Numbered from the stretch's first letter, positions 7,395-18,176 are shown. The stretch: 54,452 nucleotides of DNA from Catenulispora pinisilvae (GCF_015356865.1 NZ_JAAFZA010000051.1:1-54452); one strand, 5' to 3'. Numbers and translations: made by a program. The notes: generated by a model not told the origin, from the sequence alone.

Positions 7395-9641
7395 TCAAGC
7401 AGCTACAAGGAACGCCATGACGTCGCTGGCTACCGCGAACGGATCGCCCACCGCCGTCACCGGATAGGCCTTCCCGCTCCGCGCCCAAGCATCATCCATA
7501 CCGAACCAATCCGCCTGCGCCCACGTCTTCGCCGTCCCGGCGACCACCGGTTCCAGCGCCGCGAAGTGTCGACGCCAGCGTGGCGCGTAGACGTCCGCGA
7601 CCAGCCCCGACAGCTCCCGGCCGCCGTAGTCGTGCAGGGACGCGGCCGGGGTGCGGCCGCCCCACGTGGTGATCAGGGAGCGGGCGTCGTAGCCGCCGGA
7701 GCGCAGCCAGGTGCCCAGTAGGAAGCGTTCGTCGGTCGCGAGCAGGGTGTCCATCAACCCCATCGCGTCCAGCCAGCGCTTGGTGAGGGTCTGGAAGCCA
7801 GGGAGATCGTGGCCGGTGTATGCCGCCTTGATCTTCGGCAGCAGGACGCGGGCGTGGTTGGCCAGTGCCTGGCGTGTGAAGTCGACGATGTCGTAGCGGT
7901 AGGCGTCGACGGTGTGCAGTGCTGCGTCGGCTTGCAGGAGCATGCCGACGGCTGACTGGAAGCTCGTGCCGTCGTAGCGCATCTGCGGGCCGCCGGCCAC
8001 GGCCGAGGTCGCCGACAGGTCTGGCCAGGCGCTGAACAGGCTGTCCTGGGCCTGGCTGTAGGTGCCCGGCGGGAGGGAGTACGCGGTCTGTGCGAAGGTC
8101 TGCCAGGCCTGGGTGGCGGCCGCGTCGACGGTGCCGTAGCGGCGTGCGGCGTAGTGGGCGAACCAGTCCGACAGGTCCAGGGGGTCGGGGCGCCAGGCGA
8201 GTTCGGCGAACAGTTCGAAGGCGGCCGGGTCGTGGCTGGAGGCTTCGGGGAGCCAGGCGATGCCGGACAGGGCGGTTCCGTTGGCGGCCAAGGCTTTGGG
8301 GTAGCGGTCGCTCCACGTCGCGGCGTTGGCGCCGAGCAGCGAGCGGCCGCCGAAGTTGGGGATGGTGCCGAAGGCATAGGCCGTGCCGTCCCAGTCGGCC
8401 TCGCGGTCGAGGGTGGCGAACCTGTCCGAGCAGCCGTCGACGATCAGGACCTCGCTTCGCGCGCAGACGGCCGGAGCGCAGTTCCGCAGCGCGTCCAGGA
8501 CGTCCCGGCGCGGGTTGCCGTCCCAGCCCAGCATCACCCACGTGGCGCCGGGCCGGGCGGTCTGCAGGGCGGTCATCACCGCCACCGCGGCGTCCCCCAT
8601 CGGCACGCCGCCGCTGTTGCCGCCCTCGTGCAGGAGATCCATCTTGTAGGCGGTGCTGTGGCCGTACAGATCGGCCTGGTGCCGATAGAAGGACTCGGCG
8701 ATCTGGGCGAAGTGCGGATCGCGGGGATCGAGCCAGTCAGGACGCTGATAGCCGTTCCAGACGCCCTGTGCGAGGACCCGCGCCCCGGCATTGCGTTGCG
8801 CGAAACCGGGAGGGACCTCGCCGGGGTAGCCGGGCAGCACCGGCGTCAGCCCGAGCTCGCGCAGGCGGTCGACGGCCTGCTGCACCACCGTGACGCCCGC
8901 CTGCCGCACCGCGGGATCCTCCGGCGCGTCGAAGCCTTGCAGGTTCCCCAGCAGCCACCACGGTTGATAGGACGCCGCCGGGATCCACGCGTCGAGCTCG
9001 TCGGGCCGGTATCCGAAGTCTGCGAAGACCCGTCGATAGACCTCGTCCTGCCCAGCCGGGATCAGTACTTCGGTGAAGCCGTGCAACGCCAGCACGTCCA
9101 ATGTGCGTTCCCACTCAGCCCAACTCCGATAGGCCCCGGCGTAGCCGTTCTCTGTGTCGTTCAAGGCGAATCGGTGCTTCACCGCCGCGGCCCCGGAGAT
9201 CGGCGCCCGCGGCGCGGGCAGCACCGCCGGCAGTTGCCCCAGCGAGTCACCTGGCAAGGAGACAGTGACATCCGCTACGTATTTGAGGTACCAGCCGACG
9301 CCAGCCAGGAGTGCGGCATTGCTCGTCCCTTCCACCGTGACAGCGGCGAGAACCGAGGTGCGGATGCGGTAGCGGTCGACGTCGTCAGCCGCGCGGACGG
9401 CGAGCAGCTCGATCTGACCGGCGCGTCCGGCCAGCAGCCGCTCCAGGACGCCGCGCGCCGGCGCGGTGTCGAAGGGCGGAGCGGGGGCGGGCTTGGAGAC
9501 CCGGGTCGGTGAGGCGTCCACCCGACCAGTATCCGGAGGGACCGACCGCGCCACCGACCGCGCCACCAACCCGCTGCCGACCCCGATCGCGCCGAGCGCC
9601 CCCGCGATCCCATAGCCCATCACCCGACGGCGTCCGATCAT
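7395..9641 (-). CDS. Alpha-N-acetylglucosaminidase, GH89 (NAGLU-like)
   Basis: A 748-residue glycoside hydrolase. A twin-arginine signal (GRRRVMGYGIAGALG) opens the protein, with no lipobox. GH89 landmarks are in order: NDTENGYAGAYRSWAEWERTLD (the TENGY start of the catalytic barrel), LLGNLQGF, AYKMDLLHEGG with Glu339, and WLPEASSHDP with Glu466. The two glutamates are candidate acid/base and nucleophile. GH89 enzymes release terminal alpha-linked GlcNAc from glycans. Export by Tat implies an extracellular or wall-side substrate. The gene converges on the CHAP hydrolase gene through a shared terminator, so both may act on envelope or host glycans. Confidence 0.9.
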   Translation of the reverse strand: MIGRRRVMGYGIAGALGAIGVGSGLVARSVARSVPPDTGRVDASPTRVSKPAPAPPFDTAPARGVLERLLAGRAGQIELLAVRAADDVDRYRIRTSVLAAVTVEGTSNAALLAGVGWYLKYVADVTVSLPGDSLGQLPAVLPAPRAPISGAAAVKHRFALNDTENGYAGAYRSWAEWERTLDVLALHGFTEVLIPAGQDEVYRRVFADFGYRPDELDAWIPAASYQPWWLLGNLQGFDAPEDPAVRQAGVTVVQQAVDRLRELGLTPVLPGYPGEVPPGFAQRNAGARVLAQGVWNGYQRPDWLDPRDPHFAQIAESFYRHQADLYGHSTAYKMDLLHEGGNSGGVPMGDAAVAVMTALQTARPGATWVMLGWDGNPRRDVLDALRNCAPAVCARSEVLIVDGCSDRFATLDREADWDGTAYAFGTIPNFGGRSLLGANAATWSDRYPKALAANGTALSGIAWLPEASSHDPAAFELFAELAWRPDPLDLSDWFAHYAARRYGTVDAAATQAWQTFAQTAYSLPPGTYSQAQDSLFSAWPDLSATSAVAGGPQMRYDGTSFQSAVGMLLQADAALHTVDAYRYDIVDFTRQALANHARVLLPKIKAAYTGHDLPGFQTLTKRWLDAMGLMDTLLATDERFLLGTWLRSGGYDARSLITTWGGRTPAASLHDYGGRELSGLVADVYAPRWRRHFAALEPVVAGTAKTWAQADWFGMDDAWARSGKAYPVTAVGDPFAVASDVMAFLVAA

Positions 9642-9760
9642 GTGCCGGCCCCATGTTTCCCGTGTGCCCCCTCGCCGGGGCGTCCCTGTAACGCGCTGTC
9701 ATAGAGAGAAGGAGTGAGAGGGCCTGTCGCGTTGCCAGCGAGATGCTTTCGATACCAAAA

Positions 9761-9796
9761 ACCGGGCCCGGCGCGCCGAAGCGTGCCGAGCCCGGT
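9761..9796 (-). terminator. Rho-independent terminator of the 9866-11854 gene
   Basis: ACCGGGC (9761-9767) pairs with GCCCGGT (9790-9796), with an inner CGGC/GCCG stem. On the minus strand the hairpin is followed by a TTTT run, the expected order for termination of the membrane-protein gene that ends at 9866. Confidence 0.7.
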
Positions 9797-9865
9797 GGGG
9801 GCACTGGGACCAGACCGAGGGGACCGGGGCGATGGGACCTCGCCGCCGAGGCCGGTGTCAGCCGA

Positions 9866-11854
9866 TCAGTTGTCGAAGACCAGCGAGGTCACGACGCCCG
9901 GATCCTTCTTGTCCCAGATCGGGTACAGCGTGGTCGCGGTGCCCTGGTGCACGGCGCCGGTCTCGTCCAGAACCGTGAACGTGACGTCCTCGCCCCACTC
10001 GCTGACCTGCCGGGACAGGATCTTGACGGTGTCCGAGCGGACCGTCCGGTTCAGCGAGAGGGCTCGGCCGAACGCCTCCTGCCCGGGGCGGTCCAGCTCC
10101 AGGGAGTTGATGTGGATGACCGTCGTGCCGTCCTTGTCCCGCGTGCTCCACCCCGGCTGGTCCGCAGCCGTCGGACGGTAGCGCAGAGTGTGGACCCAGT
10201 CGAAGGCGTACTGCAACAGGTCGCTGTCCTTGGTCAGACCGGAGGCCTGATCAAAAGCGGCCTTCAGGGTCACCTCCGCGCCCGGCTTCGCCAGCGGCGT
10301 GGACGCGTAGGACCCGCCCTGGGCGGCGGCCACCGACGGCGAGGGCGGGGCGGTGGGTGTCGAGCCCCAGGAGCCCGGCAGCGAGACGCCCAGGACCACC
10401 GCGAGCACCGCGACGCTGAGGACCAGCTGCGGCTTCCAGCGGTCCGGACGGGGCTGGTCGAAGCCGAGGTAGCGGCCGGGCGCCGTGCGGCCCAGAGCGG
10501 CCGCGGGCGAGAACCGCTGCTTCGGCACCGAAGGCACGGAAACGGGAGCAGATGCGGAAGCAGAACCGGAGTCGGACTCGGAGTCATCCCCAGAGCCAGA
10601 ATCCGCAGCCGCCGCAACGACAGTGGCGGCCTCGGCCGATTCCGCCGCCCCCGCCAAAGCCCGCGCCTTGAAAGGCAGATGTTCGCCCAACAGCAGCTGC
10701 ACCATCGCCCCCGCCGCCACCGCGGCGGCCGGGAACATCACCATCTCGTAGCGCATGTACTGCGAGAAGCCGATGCCCGCGGTGATGACGTAGGTCGCGG
10801 CCGCGGCGCCGAAGAAGACCGCCGCGGCGTCGGACTTGAACCGGACCACCATGCCCACCCCGGCGGTGACCAGGATGCCCAGCAGCACCCGGTCGTTGTG
10901 CCACATGTAGGTCATGGCTTCCTGGGTCACGAGCTTCAGGTAGTGCACGAACTCCCGGGCGATGCCCGGATAGGTGGTCTCGCCGTGGCTGATGACGCTG
11001 GCAGCGCTGGCCGTGGTCACCATCATCGACACCACCTCGATCACCAAGGTGGTGGCCGCGGTGACGATCAGCGCTCCCAGCCAGCGGTTGCGCCAGTTCC
11101 GTTCCCGGATCAGCAGCCACAGCCAGCCCGCCCCGGCCATCGCCGGCGCCAGCACCCCGACCTGGCGGGTCAGCGCGATGAAGATCGAGGCCGCGCCCAG
11201 CCAGACCAGGTTCGCCTTGCCGATCCGGCGCTCGATCGGCAGGTTGGCCACGATCACCGCGGCCAGCCCCATCGCCAGGGTGTCGGTACCGGCCCAGCTG
11301 AACCCGAAGATCGGCTGGGTGAGGGTGAACAGGATCACCACGATCGCCGCGACGCCCGGGCCGTACAGCCGCTGCAGGACCCGCGCGATGACCCAGAAGA
11401 ACAGGATGTCGCCGAGCACCGGGACCACTAGCGAGCCGCCGGAAAGGCCCCACATCCAGACGAACGGGATGGACAGCACCGGGTACAGCAGCCGGGTCCG
11501 GACCATCTGCCAGGTCGGGTCGTTGTTGGCGAAGTACCAGCCGGACAAGTGCCAGCCCGGGGAGATGTTCTGGTTCATCTGGATCGAGTCGGGCCAGGAG
11601 TGGCCCATGTCCCGAGCCATCATCGGCAGGTAGTACCGGCTGTCCGGCGGGTGGTTCCACAGCTGCCGGCTGGTGATCTGCATGGCGATCGAGCAGATGA
11701 AGACCGGCAGGATCAGCAGCAGTACGCCGACCCGTACGCCGAGGAAGTCGCGCTGCATCAGCTCGGCGACCAATTGTTCGAACGACTTGCGCGGGCTGCG
11801 TTGCTCGCGCGGCGCCGTGGTCTCGGCCGCGTTGACAACGGTGTCCGCACTCAT
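9866..11854 (-). CDS. Multispanning membrane protein, GT-C glycosyltransferase-like
   Basis: A 662-residue protein. A cytoplasmic N-terminus of about 40 residues is followed by about ten hydrophobic helices up to residue ~410, a charged, Ser-rich low-complexity linker, one further helix and a soluble C-terminal domain that is probably extracytoplasmic. The first extracytoplasmic loop contains PPDSRYYLPM, a position where GT-C enzymes carry their catalytic acidic residue. Such enzymes use polyprenyl-phosphate sugars outside the membrane. I chose ATG 11854 over GTG 11863 because CGGAG lies 8 nt before the ATG. The gene is separated by terminators from its neighbours and seems monocistronic. Donor and acceptor are unknown. 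Confidence 0.75.
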   Translation of the reverse strand: MSADTVVNAAETTAPREQRSPRKSFEQLVAELMQRDFLGVRVGVLLLILPVFICSIAMQITSRQLWNHPPDSRYYLPMMARDMGHSWPDSIQMNQNISPGWHLSGWYFANNDPTWQMVRTRLLYPVLSIPFVWMWGLSGGSLVVPVLGDILFFWVIARVLQRLYGPGVAAIVVILFTLTQPIFGFSWAGTDTLAMGLAAVIVANLPIERRIGKANLVWLGAASIFIALTRQVGVLAPAMAGAGWLWLLIRERNWRNRWLGALIVTAATTLVIEVVSMMVTTASAASVISHGETTYPGIAREFVHYLKLVTQEAMTYMWHNDRVLLGILVTAGVGMVVRFKSDAAAVFFGAAAATYVITAGIGFSQYMRYEMVMFPAAAVAAGAMVQLLLGEHLPFKARALAGAAESAEAATVVAAAADSGSGDDSESDSGSASASAPVSVPSVPKQRFSPAAALGRTAPGRYLGFDQPRPDRWKPQLVLSVAVLAVVLGVSLPGSWGSTPTAPPSPSVAAAQGGSYASTPLAKPGAEVTLKAAFDQASGLTKDSDLLQYAFDWVHTLRYRPTAADQPGWSTRDKDGTTVIHINSLELDRPGQEAFGRALSLNRTVRSDTVKILSRQVSEWGEDVTFTVLDETGAVHQGTATTLYPIWDKKDPGVVTSLVFDN

Positions 11855-11934
11855 CCAGTCCACTCCGCTCTGCTGGCGTGACGGGGTACAGGCCCGCCTC
11901 CTGCCCCCGATAAAACGCCCCCGTTAAAACTGAT

Positions 11935-11976
11935 GCGCGGATACCTCGCCTCGGTTCCAAGGCATGGTATCCGCGC
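11935..11976 (-). terminator. Terminator hairpin after the ABC ATPase gene
   Basis: GCGCGGATACC (11935-11945) and GGTATCCGCGC (11966-11976) form a perfect 11-bp stem 40 bp downstream of the ATPase stop. On the minus strand it is followed by a short TTTT run. Confidence 0.7.
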
Positions 11977-12015
11977 AGCGCGCTCCCCGAGGCAGGGCCC
12001 CGGAAATCGTAATGT

Positions 12016-13110
<1,095 letters not shown>

Positions 13111-13513
13111 GGTGCACTCCCTTTCAACCGGCAGGAACGTGCCGGACGATCCGAGTTGGAAAGGTGCCCGGGGCGGTTTCGCCCGGGCCGTGGGTGTGAA
13201 CGGTACCCCGGTCGGGGCGGATTTGTCACCGGCCCCCAGGGGCCGCGACCGTGCGTGATCAGTCGTATCGCGGTCCGCAGCCTCAGATCCGGACCTTCCC
13301 CCCAGGAGGCTCCGGAGAAAAACATCCGAAAACTACAACCGTTTACCCCCGTGCGGGAGTCTCAGTAGACGACAGACGACTGCCCGCTCCAGCCTCGCAC
13401 GATCATACGAAGCGGAGCACGCCGTCTGTACGATGTATCGGTCGCCTGACCATGGGATGCTCGCGCCACGCGTCTGCCACACCAGTGGTCCCTTTTCTCC
13501 TGGAGAGTCCCGC
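13111..13513. other. Divergent promoter region, hairpin-rich (403 bp)
   Basis: No gene is seen. On the ATPase side there are compact GC hairpins: GCCCGGGGCG/CGCCCGGGC (13166-13188) and CGGCCCC-CA-GGGGCCG (13230-13245). On the glycosyltransferase side a TACGAT (13429-13434) is a possible -10 box about 80 nt before the start at 13514. Confidence 0.5.
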
Positions 13514-15664
13514 ATGAGCGTTGAGGTCGAACGCCCGCCTGCCTTGGCGCGAACCACCGTGGACGGCGTACACCAGCAATTACGGGACACCGCCGCCGAC
13601 CCGGGGGCGCGACCCAACATCGTCCACCGTGTCCTGCTGGTCATCACCGCGTTCTCCATGTTCTCCACGCTGATGGGGGTCTTCGGGCCGACCGTCCGCT
13701 GGCCCGGCGTGGGCATCCTGCTCTTCGTCTCGATGTGCGCGCTGGTGGCCGTGGCCGTCATGGGCTTCACCACACAGACGATGCGCTGGTTCGGACGCGC
13801 CGAACTGCTACTGGCGGTGCTGGCCGTGGTCGGCATATCGCTGTGGATGCTCTCGATGATCCTCAGTTTCAACGGCTACCGCAGCGACGAGGAGATCTTC
13901 GTCCAGTACTCGGCGGATCTGTTGCGACACGGCCACAATCCGTACACCGCGGACCTGACGCCCGCGTACGCACAGTACCCGTCGCCGTTCCCGACCAAGC
14001 TCCTGGACGGCAGCATCACGCACCACCTGGACTACCCGGCGCTGCCCACCTTGCTGACCACGGTCCTGACCATGATGGTCGGCACGTTCCACACCGTCGG
14101 CCTGCTGTGCACGCTGTTCCTAGTCGCCACCATCGTGGTGATGTACGTGCTGCTGCCGCGCGGTCTGCGCTCGCTGGCCGCGCTCGTGGTCGCTGGGATA
14201 CCGGTGCTGGCACAGGGTGCGGTCGGCGGTCTGTTGTTCGCTCTAGTGGTGCCGTTCCTGGCCTTCGCCGCCTACCGCTGGAAGCAGACCGGGGCCGGCG
14301 GCCGGCTGTCGAAGCTGGACGTGGCCAAGGCCGTCGCGGTCGGCGCCGCAATCTCCACCACACAGGTCGCCTGGTTCCCGATCCCGTTCCTGTTCCTCGG
14401 GATCTTCCTGGTCCGGCGTGGCGAACTCGGCCGGCGCGGGGCGGCGATCGTCACCGCGAAGTACATAGCCGTGTCCGCCGCTACCTTCCTGGTCATCAAC
14501 GTGCCCTTCATCGTCTGGAGTCCGGGAGGCTGGCTGCGCGGCGCGCTGGCCCCGCTCACCCAGCACGCGGTGCCCGAAGGCGAGGGCCTGATCAACCTGG
14601 TGCAGTCGATGTCCACCGGCTCGGGCAACCTGAGCCTGTACACCTACGCCGGTGCCCTGGTGATGATCGGCCTGCTGGTCGCGTACTGGCGACACTTCGA
14701 CCGGCTGGGCTCGGCCTGCTTCGCACTGCCCATGATCGGATTGCTGTTCCCGACGCGCTCGTACTGGACGTACTTCATCGCCTACGCCGCAGCCTGGGTC
14801 GTGGGCCTGCTGACCAACGACCTGGCGCCGGTCGGTGAGAAGGCCGAGGAGGACGAACCGGCGGTCACCGAGCGCGCGCTGCTCACCCCGCGCGTCCCAT
14901 GGCTCAGCCGCTATGCGGCTATCACGGTCGCGGCATTCGTGCCGGCCGTCGCGGTGTTCGGCGTGGCGGTCGCCTCGCCGGCCCCCATGACCCTCAAGGT
15001 CGACAGCTACCTGACCTCGGCCCAGCTGAACACCGTGCAGACGGTCACCGTCACCGCGACCAACCACTCAGACCACACGCTCACCCCGCATTTCATGGCG
15101 GTTCACGGCAACGGCATGGTGAGTGCCAGCTGGAACGTGGTTTCCGGGCCGAAGGTCATCAAGGCGCACTCCTGGGCCCAGTACGTCGTCACCGCGCCGA
15201 GTACGGACGCCATGCCGCTGATCACCGACGCGCTGAAAATCCAGGCGGTCACCGACTCCCCCGCCACTGTCAGCTACTCCGGATCGGTCAACCCGCAGCC
15301 CTACACCACGGTCCTGGTCGCCGACTCGCCGGCGCTGCCGCTGCTGCCGCCGGGAAGTTCGATCGTGCTGAACGCGCGCGTGCAATCACAGTTCGGCACC
15401 GAGTTGCACCGTACGGGCATCCGGGTGTGCCTGGGCCAGACCAAGTTCACCAACGCCAGCACCGACTACGACACCGCCTCGGTGACCGCCTCGCCGACCG
15501 GCGACCAGGCTTCGTGCGGGTTCACAGACAGCCAGGGCGAAGTCCACTTCACGGTGACCAGCCACGGCACCGACAGCCGGCAGCTTTACTTCCAGAGTTA
15601 TGGGATGCAGGGCAGCCTCGGCCGGTTCGGGTACTCGACGTTCCTCTCGGCGGCATGGCGGTGA
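13514..15664 (+). CDS. Multispanning membrane protein, GT-C glycosyltransferase-like
   Basis: A 716-residue protein with an N-terminal cytoplasmic tail, about twelve hydrophobic helices to residue ~520, and a C-terminal extracytoplasmic beta-rich domain of about 200 residues. The first large loop has the GT-C-like pattern GYRSDEEIFVQYSADLLRHG followed by HNPY, where the acidic pair is a likely catalytic site. I chose ATG 13514 because GGAGAG lies upstream; an in-frame ATG at 13433 has no such site. A strong hairpin follows at 15709. Likely role: transfer of a sugar from a polyprenyl-phosphate donor in envelope glycan assembly. The specific sugar cannot be told. Confidence 0.78.
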   Translation: MSVEVERPPALARTTVDGVHQQLRDTAADPGARPNIVHRVLLVITAFSMFSTLMGVFGPTVRWPGVGILLFVSMCALVAVAVMGFTTQTMRWFGRAELLLAVLAVVGISLWMLSMILSFNGYRSDEEIFVQYSADLLRHGHNPYTADLTPAYAQYPSPFPTKLLDGSITHHLDYPALPTLLTTVLTMMVGTFHTVGLLCTLFLVATIVVMYVLLPRGLRSLAALVVAGIPVLAQGAVGGLLFALVVPFLAFAAYRWKQTGAGGRLSKLDVAKAVAVGAAISTTQVAWFPIPFLFLGIFLVRRGELGRRGAAIVTAKYIAVSAATFLVINVPFIVWSPGGWLRGALAPLTQHAVPEGEGLINLVQSMSTGSGNLSLYTYAGALVMIGLLVAYWRHFDRLGSACFALPMIGLLFPTRSYWTYFIAYAAAWVVGLLTNDLAPVGEKAEEDEPAVTERALLTPRVPWLSRYAAITVAAFVPAVAVFGVAVASPAPMTLKVDSYLTSAQLNTVQTVTVTATNHSDHTLTPHFMAVHGNGMVSASWNVVSGPKVIKAHSWAQYVVTAPSTDAMPLITDALKIQAVTDSPATVSYSGSVNPQPYTTVLVADSPALPLLPPGSSIVLNARVQSQFGTELHRTGIRVCLGQTKFTNASTDYDTASVTASPTGDQASCGFTDSQGEVHFTVTSHGTDSRQLYFQSYGMQGSLGRFGYSTFLSAAWR

Positions 15665-15708
15665 GCGGTGACAGCTCGGCCGCCGGCGCGGTGTCGCCGA
15701 TGGCCCAC

Positions 15709-15744
15709 GCCCAAGCCGGTCCGGCCGGTCAGACCGGCTTGGGC
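15709..15744 (+). terminator. Perfect 13-bp terminator-like hairpin
   Basis: GCCCAAGCCGGTC (15709-15721) pairs perfectly with GACCGGCTTGGGC (15732-15744) around a 10-nt loop, 45 bp after the GT-C gene stop. No U tract follows. It probably separates this transcript from the next gene at 16101. Confidence 0.65.
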
Positions 15745-15770
15745 GCCCGAGAGGCGACCGCGGTCCGACG

Positions 15771-16085
15771 ATGAGCACCCCGACAGACGTGCCCACCCGG
15801 CCGACGGCCGGCTCGCGACCACCCCGGCGCGAGCCGGCCAGGTTCGACGGGCCTGCAGATGTCAAAGCCCCGCCGGACCCGCGCGCGCCGCTGTGCCCGG
15901 CTACTCGACATCGGCTGGACACGCACTTCGACCTGATCGGCTTCTCGCGGATTCCACTCCGCGTCATCACGCAGGACCCGGTAGTGGCCGGCCGCCCGCA
16001 CACGTTCGCCGGTCCGTATCCTTCGCTCAAGCTCGCGGCGCTGTTCCTGCCCGACCTTCCCGGCGAACGCTCGCCGTCTTCCTGA
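15771..16085 (+). CDS. Small hypothetical protein (doubtful)
   Basis: A 104-codon open frame fills most of the 436-bp gap between two GT-C genes. The predicted product is Pro/Arg-rich at its N-terminus, has no membrane segment and no motif I recognise. Third positions are less GC-rich than in the neighbouring genes and no good ribosome site precedes the ATG. It could be a real small gene, a decayed remnant, or chance. Apart from this frame and the hairpin at 15709-15744, I see nothing else in 15665-16100. Confidence 0.25.
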   Translation: MSTPTDVPTRPTAGSRPPRREPARFDGPADVKAPPDPRAPLCPATRHRLDTHFDLIGFSRIPLRVITQDPVVAGRPHTFAGPYPSLKLAALFLPDLPGERSPSS

Positions 16086-16100
16086 GAACGAGGCTTCCCG

Positions 16101-18176
16101 ATGGACACGACCTTGCCGACGACGGTCGCCCAGCCACAGCCGGATCCTGTCGACGAGCAGCCCCCGCTCCGCAGACGGGGGATACCGCGCCCGGTGATCC
16201 AGGCCCCGCGAGCCGTATGGATCGCCGCGCTGGTGGCCGCGGCGTGGCTCCTGCCGGTGCTGACGCATCTGCTGCACGCCGACATCGTGCTCCTGCCGGT
16301 GATCCTGCTGGCCGTCGCCTCCCTGATGACCGCCGGCCACACGCTGCTGGACCGTCTGATGTTCGCCGTCGCGCTGCTGGCCGGGGTGCTGATCGCGGCC
16401 GGGCTGCTGTTCTCGGTCTGGCCGTGGGGGCTGAATCCGGTGCCGGTCACGGGCACGTTACTGACCGGAACGGTGGCGGTCGGCGCCGTCCTGGACCGCC
16501 GGCCGCGACTGCCGCGCCGGGTGCTGGCCAGTGACCTCCTGGTGTTGGCCGCGCCGGTGCTGTCCTACCGGGTGTTGGACGATCCGTACGCCGGCAAGAA
16601 CTTCATCCAGGCGATACCGTTCACCTCCTCGCGGGAGGACCCGTTCAACCACTTCTCGCTGTTCGACGCCATCCGGCACGTCGGCGGGTTCACATTCCTG
16701 CACGGCGGGGCGGCCGCCAAGTTCACGATCAGCGGAAATCAGTACTCATACCCGTCCGGCTCGCACTTCCTTTACGCCCTGATCGACGTGTTCCGACGCT
16801 CCACGACGAGCCCGGACTCCTCCTACAACGCCTTCGGCCGCTATCACCAGTACGAGATCATCGGGATGGCCTTCACCTGCATGGCCATCGTCTGGGCGGC
16901 CCGGTGGATCGCGGGACCGGCGATGACCGGCTGGCGCCGGGTGCTGATCTGCGGAACCGTCGGGGGTCTGGCCGTCTACGGCGACCTGACCACGCTGTAC
17001 TGGCAGGGCTTCGACAGCGAGGTGCTCTCGCTCGGCCTGCTCGCGCTGGCCACCGCCATCCTGGTCCGGCCGCCACGGCGGGTCCGCGAGCAGATGCTGC
17101 TCATCGGCTCGCTAGTGGTCTCGCTCAGCTTCACCTACAGCCTGTATCCCGCGTTCTTGGTCATCGGGATCGTGGTGGCGGTCGCGGTGCACCGGCGGCG
17201 GGTGCTGCGGCACTGGGTCTTCGCCCTGGTGGTCGCCGTTGTCGCCGTGCCCATCGCTTACATTCCGTACTGGGAGTCGGCACATCACTCGACGGTCAGC
17301 GCCGGCCCGCTGTTCCTGCAGGGCGGCTCCTACTGGGGCTTCTCCCGGGCGGCATCGGTCGGCTTCGCACTGCTCGCGATGTCCGGTCTGGCGACCAGGG
17401 CCGGCCGACGCTCGCCGGCGTGGTGGGTGCTCACCGGGTTCGTCGGCCTGTCCTGCCTCGTCGCCGTCTACACCGAGTGGTACGGGCGCTCGCACATCGG
17501 CCAGCCGGGGTACTACAGCTCCAAGATGGTGGAGGCAGCCTGGGTGATCACTCTGTGCGGCTTCGGGGCGGTCGGGCTGTTCCTGAAGCCCGGGCAGCAG
17601 ACCAAGCAGCGGCGGCTGGGCTCGCGGCGGCTGACCGAGCTTCCCGCCGCCGCCGCCGCCCTGGTCGCGGCGCTGATCTTCACCCGCGCGGTGCCGCTGG
17701 TCCCGGCCGACTGGCAGTGGGGCCAGACCGTGCCCTCGGGCCTGAGCACGTCAGCGGTCTGGTCGAACAGCCTGGTGATCTCCGGTTGGGCGAAGCCGAC
17801 CACCCAGTACGCCAAGGCCCTGCCGGTCGGCGACGGCGTCCCGACCGTCACCATCTTCTCCGACACCGCCCACGACAACCGACATCTGACCATGTTCCTT
17901 GCCATGCTCAACGGTGACCTGGGCGAGATGGACGTCGACTGGTTGGGCGGCCACGGCATCGACAATCTGGCCTCGGTCAAACTCGACTCGAAGGGACAGA
18001 TGCCGGCCAAGGACAAGTTGTATCTGTCGCGGCTGGAACAGTACCTCGAAATGCTGCCGACCGGGGTGCGGGTGGTGGTGTCCAACCAGGCGGTCGCGAA
18101 CTATCTGAGCACGTTCGCCGGACAGAATCCGCAGTTGCGCCTGTCGGTGGTCTACCTCCCGCACTTCAACGGCTGA
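16101..18176 (+). CDS. Multispanning membrane protein, GT-C glycosyltransferase-like
   Basis: A 691-residue protein. A Pro-rich cytoplasmic N-terminus of about 30 residues is followed by about twelve hydrophobic helices and a C-terminal region (from ~535) ending in a soluble alpha/beta-looking segment (VTIFSDTAHDNRHLTMFLA). A large loop after helix 5 contains NHFSLFDAIRHVGGF and YSYPSGSHFLYALIDVF. The size and topology fit actinobacterial GT-C-like proteins, but the acidic motif is less clear than in its neighbours. It is followed within 130 bp by the nucleotide-sugar dehydrogenase gene on the same strand. Glycan transfer or polymerisation is an inference. Confidence 0.68.
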   Translation: MDTTLPTTVAQPQPDPVDEQPPLRRRGIPRPVIQAPRAVWIAALVAAAWLLPVLTHLLHADIVLLPVILLAVASLMTAGHTLLDRLMFAVALLAGVLIAAGLLFSVWPWGLNPVPVTGTLLTGTVAVGAVLDRRPRLPRRVLASDLLVLAAPVLSYRVLDDPYAGKNFIQAIPFTSSREDPFNHFSLFDAIRHVGGFTFLHGGAAAKFTISGNQYSYPSGSHFLYALIDVFRRSTTSPDSSYNAFGRYHQYEIIGMAFTCMAIVWAARWIAGPAMTGWRRVLICGTVGGLAVYGDLTTLYWQGFDSEVLSLGLLALATAILVRPPRRVREQMLLIGSLVVSLSFTYSLYPAFLVIGIVVAVAVHRRRVLRHWVFALVVAVVAVPIAYIPYWESAHHSTVSAGPLFLQGGSYWGFSRAASVGFALLAMSGLATRAGRRSPAWWVLTGFVGLSCLVAVYTEWYGRSHIGQPGYYSSKMVEAAWVITLCGFGAVGLFLKPGQQTKQRRLGSRRLTELPAAAAALVAALIFTRAVPLVPADWQWGQTVPSGLSTSAVWSNSLVISGWAKPTTQYAKALPVGDGVPTVTIFSDTAHDNRHLTMFLAMLNGDLGEMDVDWLGGHGIDNLASVKLDSKGQMPAKDKLYLSRLEQYLEMLPTGVRVVVSNQAVANYLSTFAGQNPQLRLSVVYLPHFNG

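Noticed and set aside
5554..7488. Minus-strand 644-codon frame opposite the CHAP gene
   Set aside because: Val/Gly/Arg-rich shadow of the CHAP protein repeats; it has no recognisable fold and crosses the terminator.
9743..11431. Plus-strand 562-codon frame opposite the 9866-11854 membrane protein
   Set aside because: Composition (Arg, His, Gln, Gly) is typical of the antisense of a membrane protein gene; the minus strand encodes coherent hydrophobic helices.
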